Below, in pieces: positions 47,856 through 57,198 of a DNA stretch of 64,000 nucleotides. Made by a program: the position numbers and the translations under genes. Origin of the DNA: CAWFLT01 sp963816795 (GTDB taxonomy: Bacteria; Acidobacteriota; Vicinamibacteria; Vicinamibacterales; SCN-69-37); assembly GCA_963816795.1 (NCBI GenBank), contig CAWFLT010000017.1, positions 62,001 to 126,000 of the forward strand. The letters run 5' to 3'. The notes beneath the pieces were generated by a model. It ran no database searches and was not told the origin of the DNA. It saw nothing but the letters and a program-made list of their open reading frames with translations. Numbering within the stretch: position 1 is the first letter of the stretch; every line of letters starts with the position of its first letter.

Positions 47856-48848
47856 CTACTTCAGCAGCTCAGCCAGCTTCGCTTTCACGGCCTCGCCCCA
47901 GATGTCGTAGCCGCGCGCCTGCGGGTGCAGGTTGTCCGGCCTGAACGCGTCGGGCAGGAAGTAGCCGCGGTCGTCGAGAAACTTCGCGCCGATGTCCATG
48001 AAGAACACGTTCCGCTGATCGTCGAGCCTGGCGATGATGCGGTTGACCTCGGCAATCTTGTCCCGGACCGGATCGCCGGGCACGCTGCGCGGGAAGATGG
48101 CGAGCAGAAGAATCTTCGCGTTTGGAAAGTTGCGACGCAGCTCCAGCACGACGGCGCCAACGCCTTCCGCGATCTCGGGCGCGGTGTGAGCCCCGCTGTT
48201 GTTCGTGCCGATCATCAGCATCACGGCCTTTGGTTGGAAGCCCTGGCCTTCGCCGTTGCGGAGGGCCCACAACACGCCTTCTGTGCGATCCCCGGCGATC
48301 GCGAAGTTGGCGGTCCTGATGCCGGCAAAGTGCTTGTCGAACATCGCCTTGTTCGCGTCGCCCTGCACCCACCAGTCGGTGATCGAATCGCCGTGCAGGA
48401 GCAGGTCGATATTTCCCTGCTTGGCGATTTCGACGAAGCCTTCGTGCCGCGGTCCCATGCGCTGCGTCGTCTGCGTAAACGTCGCGGCGACGTTCAGGCG
48501 CGGCGGCTGCAGGAGCATCAGCGATTCGAACTTCTTCAGGAGCGGCTTCGTCGCCGACGTGTCGGCGTCGATGAACTTCGAGAGCGCGGCGTTCACTTGA
48601 GTCCGTTCCTCCGGCGTCGGCCGCGGAATCGCGACCTCCGGGGGAACCGGCGCCGGCGGTCCGATCGTCACCGGCGCGAACCCGCGGCCCTGGCCTTGAG
48701 GCGCACCCGGAGCCGGGGCGCCGCGGCCTGCGGCCTGGCCGGTTGTCTGGGTGGTTGGCGGCGGCGCCTGCGTTTGCGCGGCGATGGGAAACGTCCCCGC
48801 GATGGCGAGAGCGGCGGCAGACACGGCGACCGAGAGCGAGCGTGACAT
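47856..48848 (-). CDS. Exported GDSL/SGNH-family esterase
   Basis: Extracytoplasmic SGNH hydrolase, about 330 residues. ATG 48848 preferred: SD AGAGG lies 9 bases upstream (the ATG at 48857 abuts it). Signal peptide SLSVAVSAAALAIAGTFPIA, a Gly/Pro/Ala linker, then block I LLLHGDSITDWWVQG (Ser), block II NFAIAGDRTEGVLW, block III MLMIGTNNSGAHT and block V FRPDNLHPQARGYDIWG (Asp, His). All four catalytic residues are present. It acts on esters such as acetylated carbohydrates or lipids. Confidence 0.9.
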   Translation of the reverse strand: MSRSLSVAVSAAALAIAGTFPIAAQTQAPPPTTQTTGQAAGRGAPAPGAPQGQGRGFAPVTIGPPAPVPPEVAIPRPTPEERTQVNAALSKFIDADTSATKPLLKKFESLMLLQPPRLNVAATFTQTTQRMGPRHEGFVEIAKQGNIDLLLHGDSITDWWVQGDANKAMFDKHFAGIRTANFAIAGDRTEGVLWALRNGEGQGFQPKAVMLMIGTNNSGAHTAPEIAEGVGAVVLELRRNFPNAKILLLAIFPRSVPGDPVRDKIAEVNRIIARLDDQRNVFFMDIGAKFLDDRGYFLPDAFRPDNLHPQARGYDIWGEAVKAKLAELLK

Positions 48849-48880
48849 CAATGGCATCCTCTTCCGGGCGTACGACGCCC

Positions 48881-49339
48881 TCAACCTTTCTTGTAAGTCG
48901 CCTTCGTCGTCACCGGTCCTCCGCCGCCCTGAAAATCGGGGCGCGTGGATTCGATCAGCAGCGTCCCGTCAGTGTTCAACGTCCATGTCATCTTCGTCTC
49001 GAATGACTGGCCGTTGAATTCCGACTTTGTCGTCAGCACCAGCTTGTTCCCGCTCCACGCCGCCTTCGTCACCCGGTCGAACGTCGTGCCGTTGAACTCG
49101 AGCGGCGCCCTGGTTTCGGTGCCGTCCAGATTGAAGGGCGTCTTGAACTCCCCCATCTGACTGCTCGACGTCACCGTCAACGTCTTGGCATCCTGGACGA
49201 CCACCATCTGCGGAGCCGTCATCATGTCCGGCGCTTCGCCGGCCAGTTTCCATGTACCGGCGAAGTTTGGCTTGTCCTGTGCCGAGACCACAGCCGACGC
49301 GACCGTCAGGACCAGGAGTAGCGAGTACGCACGCTTCAT
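48881..49339 (-). CDS. Exported beta-rich protein of unknown function
   Basis: 152 residues from ATG 49339, preceded by GGAGGG. Signal peptide AYSLLLVLTVASAVVSAQ, then PNFAGTWKLAGEAPDMMTAP, PFNLDGTETRAPLEFNG and LTTKSEFNGQSFETKMTWTL, arranged as a lipocalin-like barrel. Related in pattern to the protein at 37737. Common in Acidobacteria; no known role. It lies 32 bases upstream of the SGNH hydrolase gene on the same strand and may be co-transcribed. Confidence 0.82.
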   Translation of the reverse strand: MKRAYSLLLVLTVASAVVSAQDKPNFAGTWKLAGEAPDMMTAPQMVVVQDAKTLTVTSSSQMGEFKTPFNLDGTETRAPLEFNGTTFDRVTKAAWSGNKLVLTTKSEFNGQSFETKMTWTLNTDGTLLIESTRPDFQGGGGPVTTKATYKKG

Positions 49340-49417
49340 AGGACCCTCCACCGCCCAGGATTATGGGCGAAGAACGGGGCGCGGCAGGCGGTTCCATTTT
49401 GGCGCTATAATGGAACC

Positions 49418-49669
49418 ATGCCGGTCAGCCTGTCGATCAAAGAAGTGCCCGACGAACTCGCCGAAGCTCTGCGCGAACGGGCCCGGCGGAATCACCGATC
49501 GCTTCAAGGCGAGCTGATGGCGATTCTCGAGTCGGCGGTGCTCGAGCCCGGTCTCCCGCCGGAACGGTTGTTCAGGGCCGGGGCCCTCTGGAAGCGGGTT
49601 CAGAAACTGGAGTTGTCGACACCACCAGACGCAGTGGAAATGGTTCGTCGAGATCGCGATCGTCGGTGA
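49418..49669 (+). CDS. Orphan ribbon-helix-helix antitoxin (FitA-like)
   Basis: 83 residues of FitA/Arc type: PVSLSIKEVPDELAEALRER and ARRNHRSLQGELMAILESAV form the RHH DNA-binding fold. In FitAB/VapBC pairs a PIN-domain toxin gene follows directly. None does here; the stop is followed by a fragment of the family 3 repeat (49678-49722) and a converging gene, so the toxin has been lost or displaced. GCTATAATGG at 49404-49413 may be a -10 element. Confidence 0.82.
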   Translation: MPVSLSIKEVPDELAEALRERARRNHRSLQGELMAILESAVLEPGLPPERLFRAGALWKRVQKLELSTPPDAVEMVRRDRDRR

Positions 49670-49677
49670 CTCGTCGT

Positions 49678-49722
49678 CCCCGCTTCACGGGCTTCGCTGG
49701 TCGGGAGAGCTTCACGTTGAGC
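49678..49722 (-). repeat. Interspersed repeat, family 3, fragment e
   Basis: A ~45-base remnant: CCCGCTTCACGGGCTTCGCT, a short deletion, then GAGCTTCACGTTGAGC. These are the end segments of the longer copies. It sits immediately after the orphan antitoxin, where a toxin gene would be expected. Confidence 0.6.
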
Positions 49723-49740
49723 CCGAATGCCCGCACTGAA

Positions 49741-50943
49741 TCACCGATCCGCGCGTTTCGGCACGATGTCCGTCTGCAGCCGGGGATCGCACGCGGGGAC
49801 GTGCGTCGTCGGCAGCCCCAGTTCCTGGCGAACGATGTTGGCGCCCTGCGCGATCGCAGTGGTCTTGAAAAAGGCGATGTCGCGATTGCAGCCCTGCCGG
49901 CCGAATCCGCAGTCGCTCGAGACGATCAACTGCTCCGGACTGATGAACTCGAGCGCGCGGCGGATGCGCGCCGCGACGTCCTCGGGCCGATCCACCTGCA
50001 GGGTCCGGTGGCTGACGACGCCGACCGCGATCTTCTTCGGCAGCCGGCCCTTCAATCGGCCGAACAGCTCGATGTCGCGGAACTGGCGGTCGGTCATCTC
50101 GACCGTCCAGACGTCGCCCTTGAGTGCTTCGAGGTACAGGTCGAACGACGCGGCATAGCTGTCGTTCTCGATCACGCGCTGCATATTGGGGTTGCCCCAG
50201 CAGGTGTGAATCCAGACCTCGACGTCGTCGAGGCCCTGCACTTCGCGGTTGAAGGCCTCGACCATGAACTTCACTTCGTCGCTGGCCGCGCCGTACGTAT
50301 TGGACCAGAAGTGCACGGTCGGCTCCTCGATCTGAATGAGCCGGCAGCCGGCGTCGCGCAGCGCGAGCAGCTCCTTGTTCATCGCCTCGGCCATGTCCCA
50401 GATCACTTGCCGATGGTCGGTGTACTTCGGCGTATGGATGTCGAGGAAGAGACCCATCACCTGGGAACAGCACGTGCCGAACTTCACGGGACGGCCGGCC
50501 CGCGCCTGCGCCAGCCGCCAGATCTTCGGGTAGTCGAGCGGACGATGGCTGATGGTGTCGGTCACGCGCGGCCATCGCCAGCCGGTATAGATCTCATTGA
50601 GCAGCGTCCCTGGCGGATATCGCAGCCACGGCGATCGCGTTTCCTCCGACTGCAGGTAGTCGCCGTCGAATCCCGCCCACCGCTGAAGCGGATAGTGATG
50701 CCACGACCGCCCTGCCATGTCGTCGTCGCAATGCAGGTCGCCGTGGGTGACGATGTCGAGGCCGGCACGTTCTTCGTCGGCGATCACGGTGGAGAGCGCG
50801 TCGCTGAACTGCTCGCGATAGCGCGTGTCCATCATGCAGGTATCGAGCGGGCGTCCCCACATGCTCAGGTCGAACCAGCGCGGGCGCGGCCATGAGCCCG
50901 TGATTGTGGTGGGCAGAATCAGATCTTTGGTGACGGTGAGCAT
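49741..50943 (-). CDS. MetE-like cobalamin-independent methionine synthase-type protein
   Basis: 400 residues, about half the length of MetE, equivalent to its C-terminal catalytic barrel. Seen: N-terminal TTITGSWPRPRWFDLSMWGR, GLDIVTHGDLHCDDDMAGRS, LIQIEEPTVHF, the zinc-ligand strand WIHTCWGN (His and Cys) and the late Cys in IVSSDCGFGRQG. The zinc site looks complete. Shortened homologues transfer methyl groups between small thiols and folates or other donors; the acceptor is not certain. Predicted cytosolic. Confidence 0.87.
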   Translation of the reverse strand: MLTVTKDLILPTTITGSWPRPRWFDLSMWGRPLDTCMMDTRYREQFSDALSTVIADEERAGLDIVTHGDLHCDDDMAGRSWHHYPLQRWAGFDGDYLQSEETRSPWLRYPPGTLLNEIYTGWRWPRVTDTISHRPLDYPKIWRLAQARAGRPVKFGTCCSQVMGLFLDIHTPKYTDHRQVIWDMAEAMNKELLALRDAGCRLIQIEEPTVHFWSNTYGAASDEVKFMVEAFNREVQGLDDVEVWIHTCWGNPNMQRVIENDSYAASFDLYLEALKGDVWTVEMTDRQFRDIELFGRLKGRLPKKIAVGVVSHRTLQVDRPEDVAARIRRALEFISPEQLIVSSDCGFGRQGCNRDIAFFKTTAIAQGANIVRQELGLPTTHVPACDPRLQTDIVPKRADR

Positions 50944-50952
50944 GGCGCCATG

Positions 50953-53304
50953 CTAACGCACCATCGGGACGATCCATTCGACCTGCGATTGATTGAGCGC
51001 ACCGGACTCGGTCAGCGCCGGTGAGGCGCCAAAGTCGGCCCATGTCAGCCGACCGTTGACGCCGTACGGAATCAGGCGGACACGATTGGCGGATGGCTCG
51101 ACCCTGACGAGGACGAAGCTCTGAAAGAACGGCGCGACGTTGTAGTCGAACGCGGCCGAGAGCCACTCGGCCGAAAACGGCCAGGCCCCGAATCGGTATG
51201 TCCACCACCACGCCGGCCGCTTCCACCATGGCGTGCGGCTCTCGATCTTCGCGGTCACGTCGGCGCGGTTGGGGTAGTGCGCCCAGTTGGCCGTCGGTGG
51301 TGGCGTCGGCCAGTCGAGCGCGGTGCCGAAGCTCAGATACGCGCCGCCGCCGCCATTCACGAAGTAGTGGACCGCCGATCTTCCCGATGGCGCCGGGTCC
51401 GCGTAGTACTCGAGATCGTGCGTGTCGCCTGCCATCGCGATCGACACGCCATGGCTGACCAATCGCTGTTTGAGGCGCGCGAACGACGCGTTGAGGGCGG
51501 TTGCGTCGTGACCACCGGCATAGAACGGGTGGCCGAGAATCGCCATGGTGAACTTGCCGGCGGCGCGTGCAAGCGCCGCCTCCAGCCAGGCGTCCTGCCC
51601 GGGATCGACCGTTTTCAAGATCCCGGTGTCGATGGCGAGGAGCGCGAACCGGTCGGTCTGGATTTCGAAGAAGGGCCCGCGTTGGAATCCCGTCGGCACG
51701 CCATAGGCACGGCGCAGCCGCTCGGCTTCGTGGATCAGGCCGTCGATGCGAGCGCCGGTCGTGCTGGTGATTTTCAGATCCGCTTCGACCCGTGCCTGAA
51801 TGCTCGCGCGCGCGGCGTCCGCTTGAAGGAACGTCGCCGCAAAGCCCTCGAGCGCGTCGTACCAATCGTGGTTGCCGGGGATGGCGTACACCGGTCGCGT
51901 CACGCCCTTGAACGGCAGCCAGAACTTGGTTTCATAGTCCTTCATCGCACCGGTCGGATACACGACATCCGACGAAATGACGACGAAGCGCACGTCAGGA
52001 AGCGCCGCGACCGAAAGGAGTTGATCGCGAAGGATCTGCTGCGACGCATCGCCTTCGCCGGTGTCGCCAATGACGACGAACGCAAAATCGCCCGCCGTGT
52101 CCGGCGGCTGCACGGCGAACAGGCCCGGTGTCCCGGCGGCGCCGTTCTGTGCCACCACCGCGCGCACCATGGCTTCGCGCCAAATGTCGGTGCGGGACTC
52201 GGCCCACGAGTTCCACATGCCGGCCGCCCAGTTCTCGGTGTCGAAGTACCAGCTCATCCCCCAGACCGGAACGGTGGCCGCCAGAATTGCTGCCAACGGC
52301 AGCCCGCTTTGGAGGCCGCGGCCGATGGTCGCGGGAATCGAGTAACGGGCGCTGCGCATCCGAATCGCAAACCGCAGCCGCCACCGCAGCCAGGCCTCGG
52401 TGGCGCGCACGAGCCAGCCCGATCGCTCTGCGCGCAGATCGGTCAGATGCCTGCGCCACAGCCGGCGCTCGATCCATCGGGTCGGGGCGCGCCACATCAG
52501 ATAGATCGGATGGAGCACGATCAAGGAGATCACGACGGCGATGAACATGTCGCCGAGTACCGCGACGGCCGGCGACGCCAGCCCGAGGATCGTGAAGTCG
52601 GTGCTCATCCGGCCGATGTGGATCGCAAAGAGCGTGGCAATGAAAGCGATCGTCCAACCGCGATCGATCGGGGCGCGCGCCTGCTCTTCGAGCGCGACGG
52701 ACGCCGCGATCGCCCTGGCCTCCGGCGCATCGTCGAGCCCGAGCTCGCTGACGACCGTCTCATCGGCTTCTTTGACCGAATGTACCGACGCGACGGCGAT
52801 GTTCCACGCGATGCCGAAAATCCGCAGCGCTCCCGCCAGTGCGACGCCCACCGCGGCGAGCCATCCGTGCGCAAAGACCAGGACCAGGCACACCACGCCG
52901 TTGCCGGCTGCCGCGCACAGCGCCAGCGTCCGATCGCGGCCGGCCGTGCTTCGGACGGCCACCCGCACGTAACGGACCGCGTCGGCAGCAAACCAGATGG
53001 CGATCGCAAATTGCAGCGCGCTGGCGGCGACGAACGGCGCGTTGATGAGAAAGAGCGCGATCGCCATGCTGATGACGGCGCTCACCGTCGCTTCCCGGCG
53101 TGCTTTGTCGGTCGAACGTCTCAGGCCGTGGAGAATCTCGATGCCAGCGGCGACGGCGAGAAACGCGCCGACACGCGCCGCCGGCACTTCCGCACCGGCG
53201 AACGGCGCGATCAGCGCCAGAACGCCCAGCCCGAGCGTGACGATCGCCAGCGTCGAGGCGGTCGCGCGCCGGGGGATCGCCGAGGGCTCTCGCGGAGGCG
53301 GCAT
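50953..53304 (-). CDS. Membrane protein with C-terminal metallophosphoesterase domain
   Basis: 783 residues. The N-terminal ~380 residues hold about nine hydrophobic helices (LAIVTLGLGVLALIAPFAGA, VISMAIALFLINAPFVAASA, VCLVLVFAHGWLAAVGVALA, MFIAVVISLIVLHPIYLMW). The C-terminus is a calcineurin-like phosphoesterase with VVIGDTGEGDASQ, VVISSDVVYPTGA, AIPGNHDWYDALEG, ILGHPFYAGGHD and IAMAGDTHDLEYY; all metal-binding blocks are present. A membrane-bound phosphodiesterase or phosphatase is likely. It is distinct from the broken phosphoesterase at 23964. Confidence 0.85.
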   Translation of the reverse strand: MPPPREPSAIPRRATASTLAIVTLGLGVLALIAPFAGAEVPAARVGAFLAVAAGIEILHGLRRSTDKARREATVSAVISMAIALFLINAPFVAASALQFAIAIWFAADAVRYVRVAVRSTAGRDRTLALCAAAGNGVVCLVLVFAHGWLAAVGVALAGALRIFGIAWNIAVASVHSVKEADETVVSELGLDDAPEARAIAASVALEEQARAPIDRGWTIAFIATLFAIHIGRMSTDFTILGLASPAVAVLGDMFIAVVISLIVLHPIYLMWRAPTRWIERRLWRRHLTDLRAERSGWLVRATEAWLRWRLRFAIRMRSARYSIPATIGRGLQSGLPLAAILAATVPVWGMSWYFDTENWAAGMWNSWAESRTDIWREAMVRAVVAQNGAAGTPGLFAVQPPDTAGDFAFVVIGDTGEGDASQQILRDQLLSVAALPDVRFVVISSDVVYPTGAMKDYETKFWLPFKGVTRPVYAIPGNHDWYDALEGFAATFLQADAARASIQARVEADLKITSTTGARIDGLIHEAERLRRAYGVPTGFQRGPFFEIQTDRFALLAIDTGILKTVDPGQDAWLEAALARAAGKFTMAILGHPFYAGGHDATALNASFARLKQRLVSHGVSIAMAGDTHDLEYYADPAPSGRSAVHYFVNGGGGAYLSFGTALDWPTPPPTANWAHYPNRADVTAKIESRTPWWKRPAWWWTYRFGAWPFSAEWLSAAFDYNVAPFFQSFVLVRVEPSANRVRLIPYGVNGRLTWADFGASPALTESGALNQSQVEWIVPMVR

Positions 53305-53431
53305 GGCACGGTCATTCTCACAGAGTTCGGCGCTGATTGGCCTTGCAATCCGCCGTCACCGCTTCAGAAGGTCCCGAATTACTCCGACTGACCCAGTCCG
53401 CCCAGGTCATTGGATCACGCTGAGGCGCACA

Positions 53432-53690
53432 CTCAAAAGCTCAACGTGAAGGCCGTGAAGAAGAGCGACTTCTGGGTTTGCTGACCGCGTCCTCCAGGGC
53501 CTCGACTTCTGGGTTTGCTGACCGCGTCCACCAGGGCCTCGAGACTTTTGGCCGCGCCACGGCGGGTCCGATAGCGAAGCTCGTGAAGCGGGTCCCGCTG
53601 AATTCCGTGATCGAGGCTGTCGCGGAGGCGCGCGCCTCAACGTGCTTCAGCGTCGAGGCCGACTTTGGCCGCGACGCGGCGATAGCGAAG
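53432..53690 (+). repeat. Interspersed repeat, family 3, copy c
   Basis: The longest copy: AAGCTCAACGTGAAGGCCGT, then two tandem units of GACTTCTGGGTTTGCTGACC, GGCCGCGCCACGGCGGGTCC, and GCTTCAGCGTCGAGGCCGAC at the end. Opposite orientation to copies a and b. It fills most of the 465-base gap between divergent genes (53305-53769); no protein gene is present. Confidence 0.82.
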
Positions 53691-53769
53691 CTGAGCTCCC
53701 GTCAGCGAGACGATGTCGAACATGTCGCCGATGAGCGGATCTAGTATGTAAAGCACAACGGCCGGCGCG

Positions 53770-55480
53770 ATGCCGGCCGGCCGACTTATGTCTCGTCCGT
53801 CGATCCCGCTCCCCAAACTGGTCGAGTGCCTGCGCGATGGCTCGGCCGCCAGAGCCCTCACGAGCGACCTGATCGCCGGGGTCACGGTCGGACTGGTCGC
53901 GCTGCCCCTCGCCATGGCGTTCGCGATCGCATCAGGGCTGCCGCCAGAGAACGGCATCTACTGCGCCGTCGTCGCCGGCTTCACCATCTCCGCGTTCGGC
54001 GGCTCGCGCGTCCAGATCGGCGGCCCCACCGGCGCCTTCGTCGTCGTCGTCTCGGGCATCGTGACGGTGCACGGCCTCGACGGGCTGTTCATGTGCACGC
54101 TGATGGCCGGCGTGATTCTCATCCTGCTGGGCGTCGACCGGGCTCGGCACCGCCGTCAAGTACATCCCGCGGCCGGTGGTCATCGGCTTCACCAACGGCA
54201 TCGGCGTCCTGATCGCGAGCACACAGATCCGTGATCTGTTCGGGTTGCAGATCGCGGCGCAGCCCGGCGAGTTTCTCGCGCGAGCGCGTGTCCTGATCGA
54301 CCACGCCGGCACCGCCTCGGTGACGGCGACGCTGTTCGGGCTGATCACGATCGCCGTCATTCTCGTGCTGCGGCGGATCTCGCGGCGGATCCCCGGCAGC
54401 ATCATCGTGCTCCTCCTGGGATCCGCCGTCGCCGTCGCCTCCGGCCTCGCCATCGAGACGATCGGCACTCGATTCGGCGGCGTGCCGCGCGGCCTTCCGG
54501 TCGTGCACCTCCCGGTGTTTCGCCTCGATCTCGTCCTGAGCCTGCTGTCGCCGGCGCTGACGGTGGCGATGCTCGGCGCCATCGAGTCGCTGCTCTCGGC
54601 CGTCGTCGCCGATCGGATGTCAGGCGACCGCCATGATCCGAACGTGGAACTGACGGCGCAGGGCGTCGCGAACGTGTTGTCGCCGCTCTTTGGCGGTCTC
54701 CCGGCCACCGGCGCCATCGCGCGAACGGCGACGAACATCCGCGCGGGCGCGCGGACGCCGATCGCCGGCATGACACACGCCGTCACGCTGCTGCTCATCC
54801 TGCTGTTTGGCGCGCCGCTCGCCCGCCATATCCCGCTGCCGATACTGGCCGGCATCCTGTTGATCGTGGCCTACGACATGGGCGAGTGGCGCGAGATCGC
54901 CGATGTGGTTCGGCTCGGCCCGGCAGAAGCGGCCGTCTGGGTGATCACGTTTGCGCTCACGGTGTTCGCCGACCTGACGGTCGCGGTCGAGGCGGGCATG
55001 ATCCTGGCCGCGCTGCTTTACATCCGCCGCGTTACCACCACGACGACGGTGGCGCGGGTGACGCCGGAGTACATCGACGAGGGCCGTGGCCACAGCCTTC
55101 AGCTTCAGGAGGTCCCTGACGACGTCGCGATCTATCGCATCCACGGGCCGTTTCTCTTCGGAAGCACGGACAAGCTGCTCGATCTCGAGCCCGAGATCCC
55201 GAACCTGCCGAAGGTCGTCGTCCTGCGCCTGCGCAACATGACGGCGATCGACGGCACCGGCCTGCATGCGCTCGAGCACTTTGCGGACGCGCTCCACCGC
55301 AGCGGGCGAACACTGCTGCTCTGCGGCATGCGCGATCAACCGGCACGGATGATGGAGCGCGCGGAGTTCCATCAACACATCGGTCAGGACAACCTGCTGT
55401 CGAGTGTCGGGGACGCGATCGCCCGCGCCCGCGCGCTGTTGGCGGAGCCAGCCGGTGCCGGCGCTCGGTCCACTAACTAG
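53770..55480 (+). pseudogene. SulP-family anion transporter with C-terminal STAS domain, one frameshift
   Basis: About 570 residues: DLIAGVTVGLVALPLAMAFA, GLPPENGIYCAVVAGF, SAFGGSRVQIGGPTGAFVV, AMLGAIESLLSAVVADRMSG, RTATNIRAGARTPIAGMTH; then the C-terminal STAS domain (VVLRLRNMTAIDGTGLHALE, LLLCGMRDQPARMM). SulP proteins move sulfate, bicarbonate or dicarboxylates. One extra base at ~54136 splits it; removing it restores LLGVTGLGTAVKYIPRPVVI. The insertion makes GTCGAC at 54133-54138. ATG 53770 or 53788 could start the protein; neither has a clear ribosome-binding site. Confidence 0.87.
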
Positions 55481-55486
55481 CAGACA

Positions 55487-55700
55487 CGAAAAGCTCAACG
55501 TGAAGGACGGGAAGAAGGGCTGGCTTGGGTTTGCTGGCCGCGTCCACCAGAGGCTCAAAACTGCTGGCCGCGCCACAGCGGGTCCGAGGGCGAAGCCCGT
55601 GAAGGCGGGTTCCACGGCATTCCTTGGCCACGGTTGTCGAGGAGTCGCTCACCTTCACGCGCTTCAGCGTCGAGGCCGCGTCCACCAGGGCTCTGCCCGA
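55487..55700 (+). repeat. Interspersed repeat, family 3, copy d
   Basis: AAAAGCTCAACGTGAAGGAC, GGGTTTGCTGGCCGCGTCCA, CTGGCCGCGCCACAGCGGGT and CGCTTCAGCGTCGAGGCCGC, in the same order as copy c. Between converging genes. Confidence 0.82.
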
Positions 55701-55715
55701 CGCCCGACGAAAAGT

Positions 55716-57190
55716 TCAGGCGAGGATCTGCTTCACCACCGCGCCGTGCACGTCGGTCAGCCTGAAGTCGCGGCCCTGGAACCGGTAGGTCAGTTTCGTG
55801 TGATCGATGCCGAGCAGGTGCAGGATCGTCGCCTGCAGGTCGAAGACCGAGACCGGGTCCGACGACGATGTTGTAGCTGAATTCGTCGGTCTCGCCGAGC
55901 ACCGACCCCGCCTTCGTGCCGCCGCCGGCGACCCACATGCAGAAGTTGCGCGGATGGTGGTCGCGGCCGTAGTTGGCGTCGGTCAGCTTGCCCTGACTGA
56001 ATACCGTGCGCCCGAACTCGCCGCCCCACACGACCAGCGTGTCGTCGAGCAGGCCGCGCTGTTTCAGGTCCGTCGACGAGCGCCGCGGTCGGTTGATCGG
56101 TGCCCTTGCACTGCAGGGCCAGGTCGCGCGGCAGATCGTTGTGCTGGTCCCAGCCGCGATGGTAGAGCTGGATGAAGCGGACGTCACGCTCGGCCAGGCG
56201 CCGGGCGAGCAGACAGTTCGCCGCGTAGGTCCCGGGCTTGCGCGACTCCGGACCGTACATCTCGAAGACCGAATCCGGCTCCTTCGAGAGATCCATCAGG
56301 TCCGGCACCGACGTCTGCATCCGGTACGCCATCTCGTACTGCGCGATCCGGGTCTCGATTTCGGGATCGCCGTAGGCCGCGTGCTTCATCCCGTTGAGCG
56401 CGGCCACGGCGTCGAGCATCTCCCGGCGGGTCGTCGTCTTGACGCCCGGCGGATCCTCGAGAAACAGCACGGGCTCGCTGCCGCCCCGGAATCGGACGCC
56501 CTGATAGCTCGACGGCAGAAACCCGCTCGCCCACAGGCGCGAGAACAGCGGCTGATCGGCGTTGATGGCGTGCGCCTGCGAGAGGAGCACCACGAACGAC
56601 GGCAGCGTCTGGTTCTCGCTGCCGAGGCCGTAGCTGAGCCACGCGCCCATGCTCGGGCGCCCGGGCTGCTGAAAGCCGGTTTGAATGAACGTGATCGCCG
56701 GATCGTGATTGATCGCGTCCGTGTACATCGTCTTGATGACGGTGATGTCGTCGACGATCCTGGCGGTGTGCGGCAGCAGGTCGCTGACCCAGGTGCCCGA
56801 TTTGCCGTGCTGCGCGAACCCGAACGGCGAGCTCGCCACCGGCAGCAGCGACTGGCCCATCGTCTGCGCAACTCGCTGGCCCTGGCGCACGGAGTCTGGA
56901 ATCTGCGTCCCCTGATACTTGGCAAGCGCCGGCTTGTAGTCGAACGTCTCGAGCTGCGACGGCCCACCGGACTGGTGGAGGAAGATCACGCGCTTCGCCT
57001 TCGGCGTGAAATGCGGCAGGCTCGTCAGCCCGCCGGTCTTGGCGTTCCTGGCGGCCGGTGACGACTGCGACGCGGTCAGCACGTTGGAGCCGAGCAGCGA
57101 GCCGAGCGCCGCGACGCCGATGCCGCGTGCGGTCAGGCCGAACAACTGCCGCCGCGTCAGGTGAAGGTCGAGGTCGCGCTGGATGCTCAT
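55716..57190 (-). pseudogene. DUF1501-family Tat-exported protein, two frameshifts
   Basis: Sulfatase-superfamily-like DUF1501 protein, common in Planctomycetes and Acidobacteria. Twin-arginine leader LTRRQLFGLTARGIGVAALG, then VIFLHQSGGPSQLETFDYKP, SLLPVASSPFGFAQHGKSGT, GWDQHNDLPRD, and WGGEFGRTVFSQGK, with HHPRNFCMWVAGGG. Frame breaks near 56072 (beside GTCGAC) and 55860 (in GTCCGAC) interrupt it; the restored end is LHLLGIDHTKLTYRFQGRDF, stop at 55716. It is encoded directly downstream of the DUF1549/DUF1553 gene, the usual pairing. Confidence 0.87.
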
Positions 57191-57198
57191 CGGCGTGC

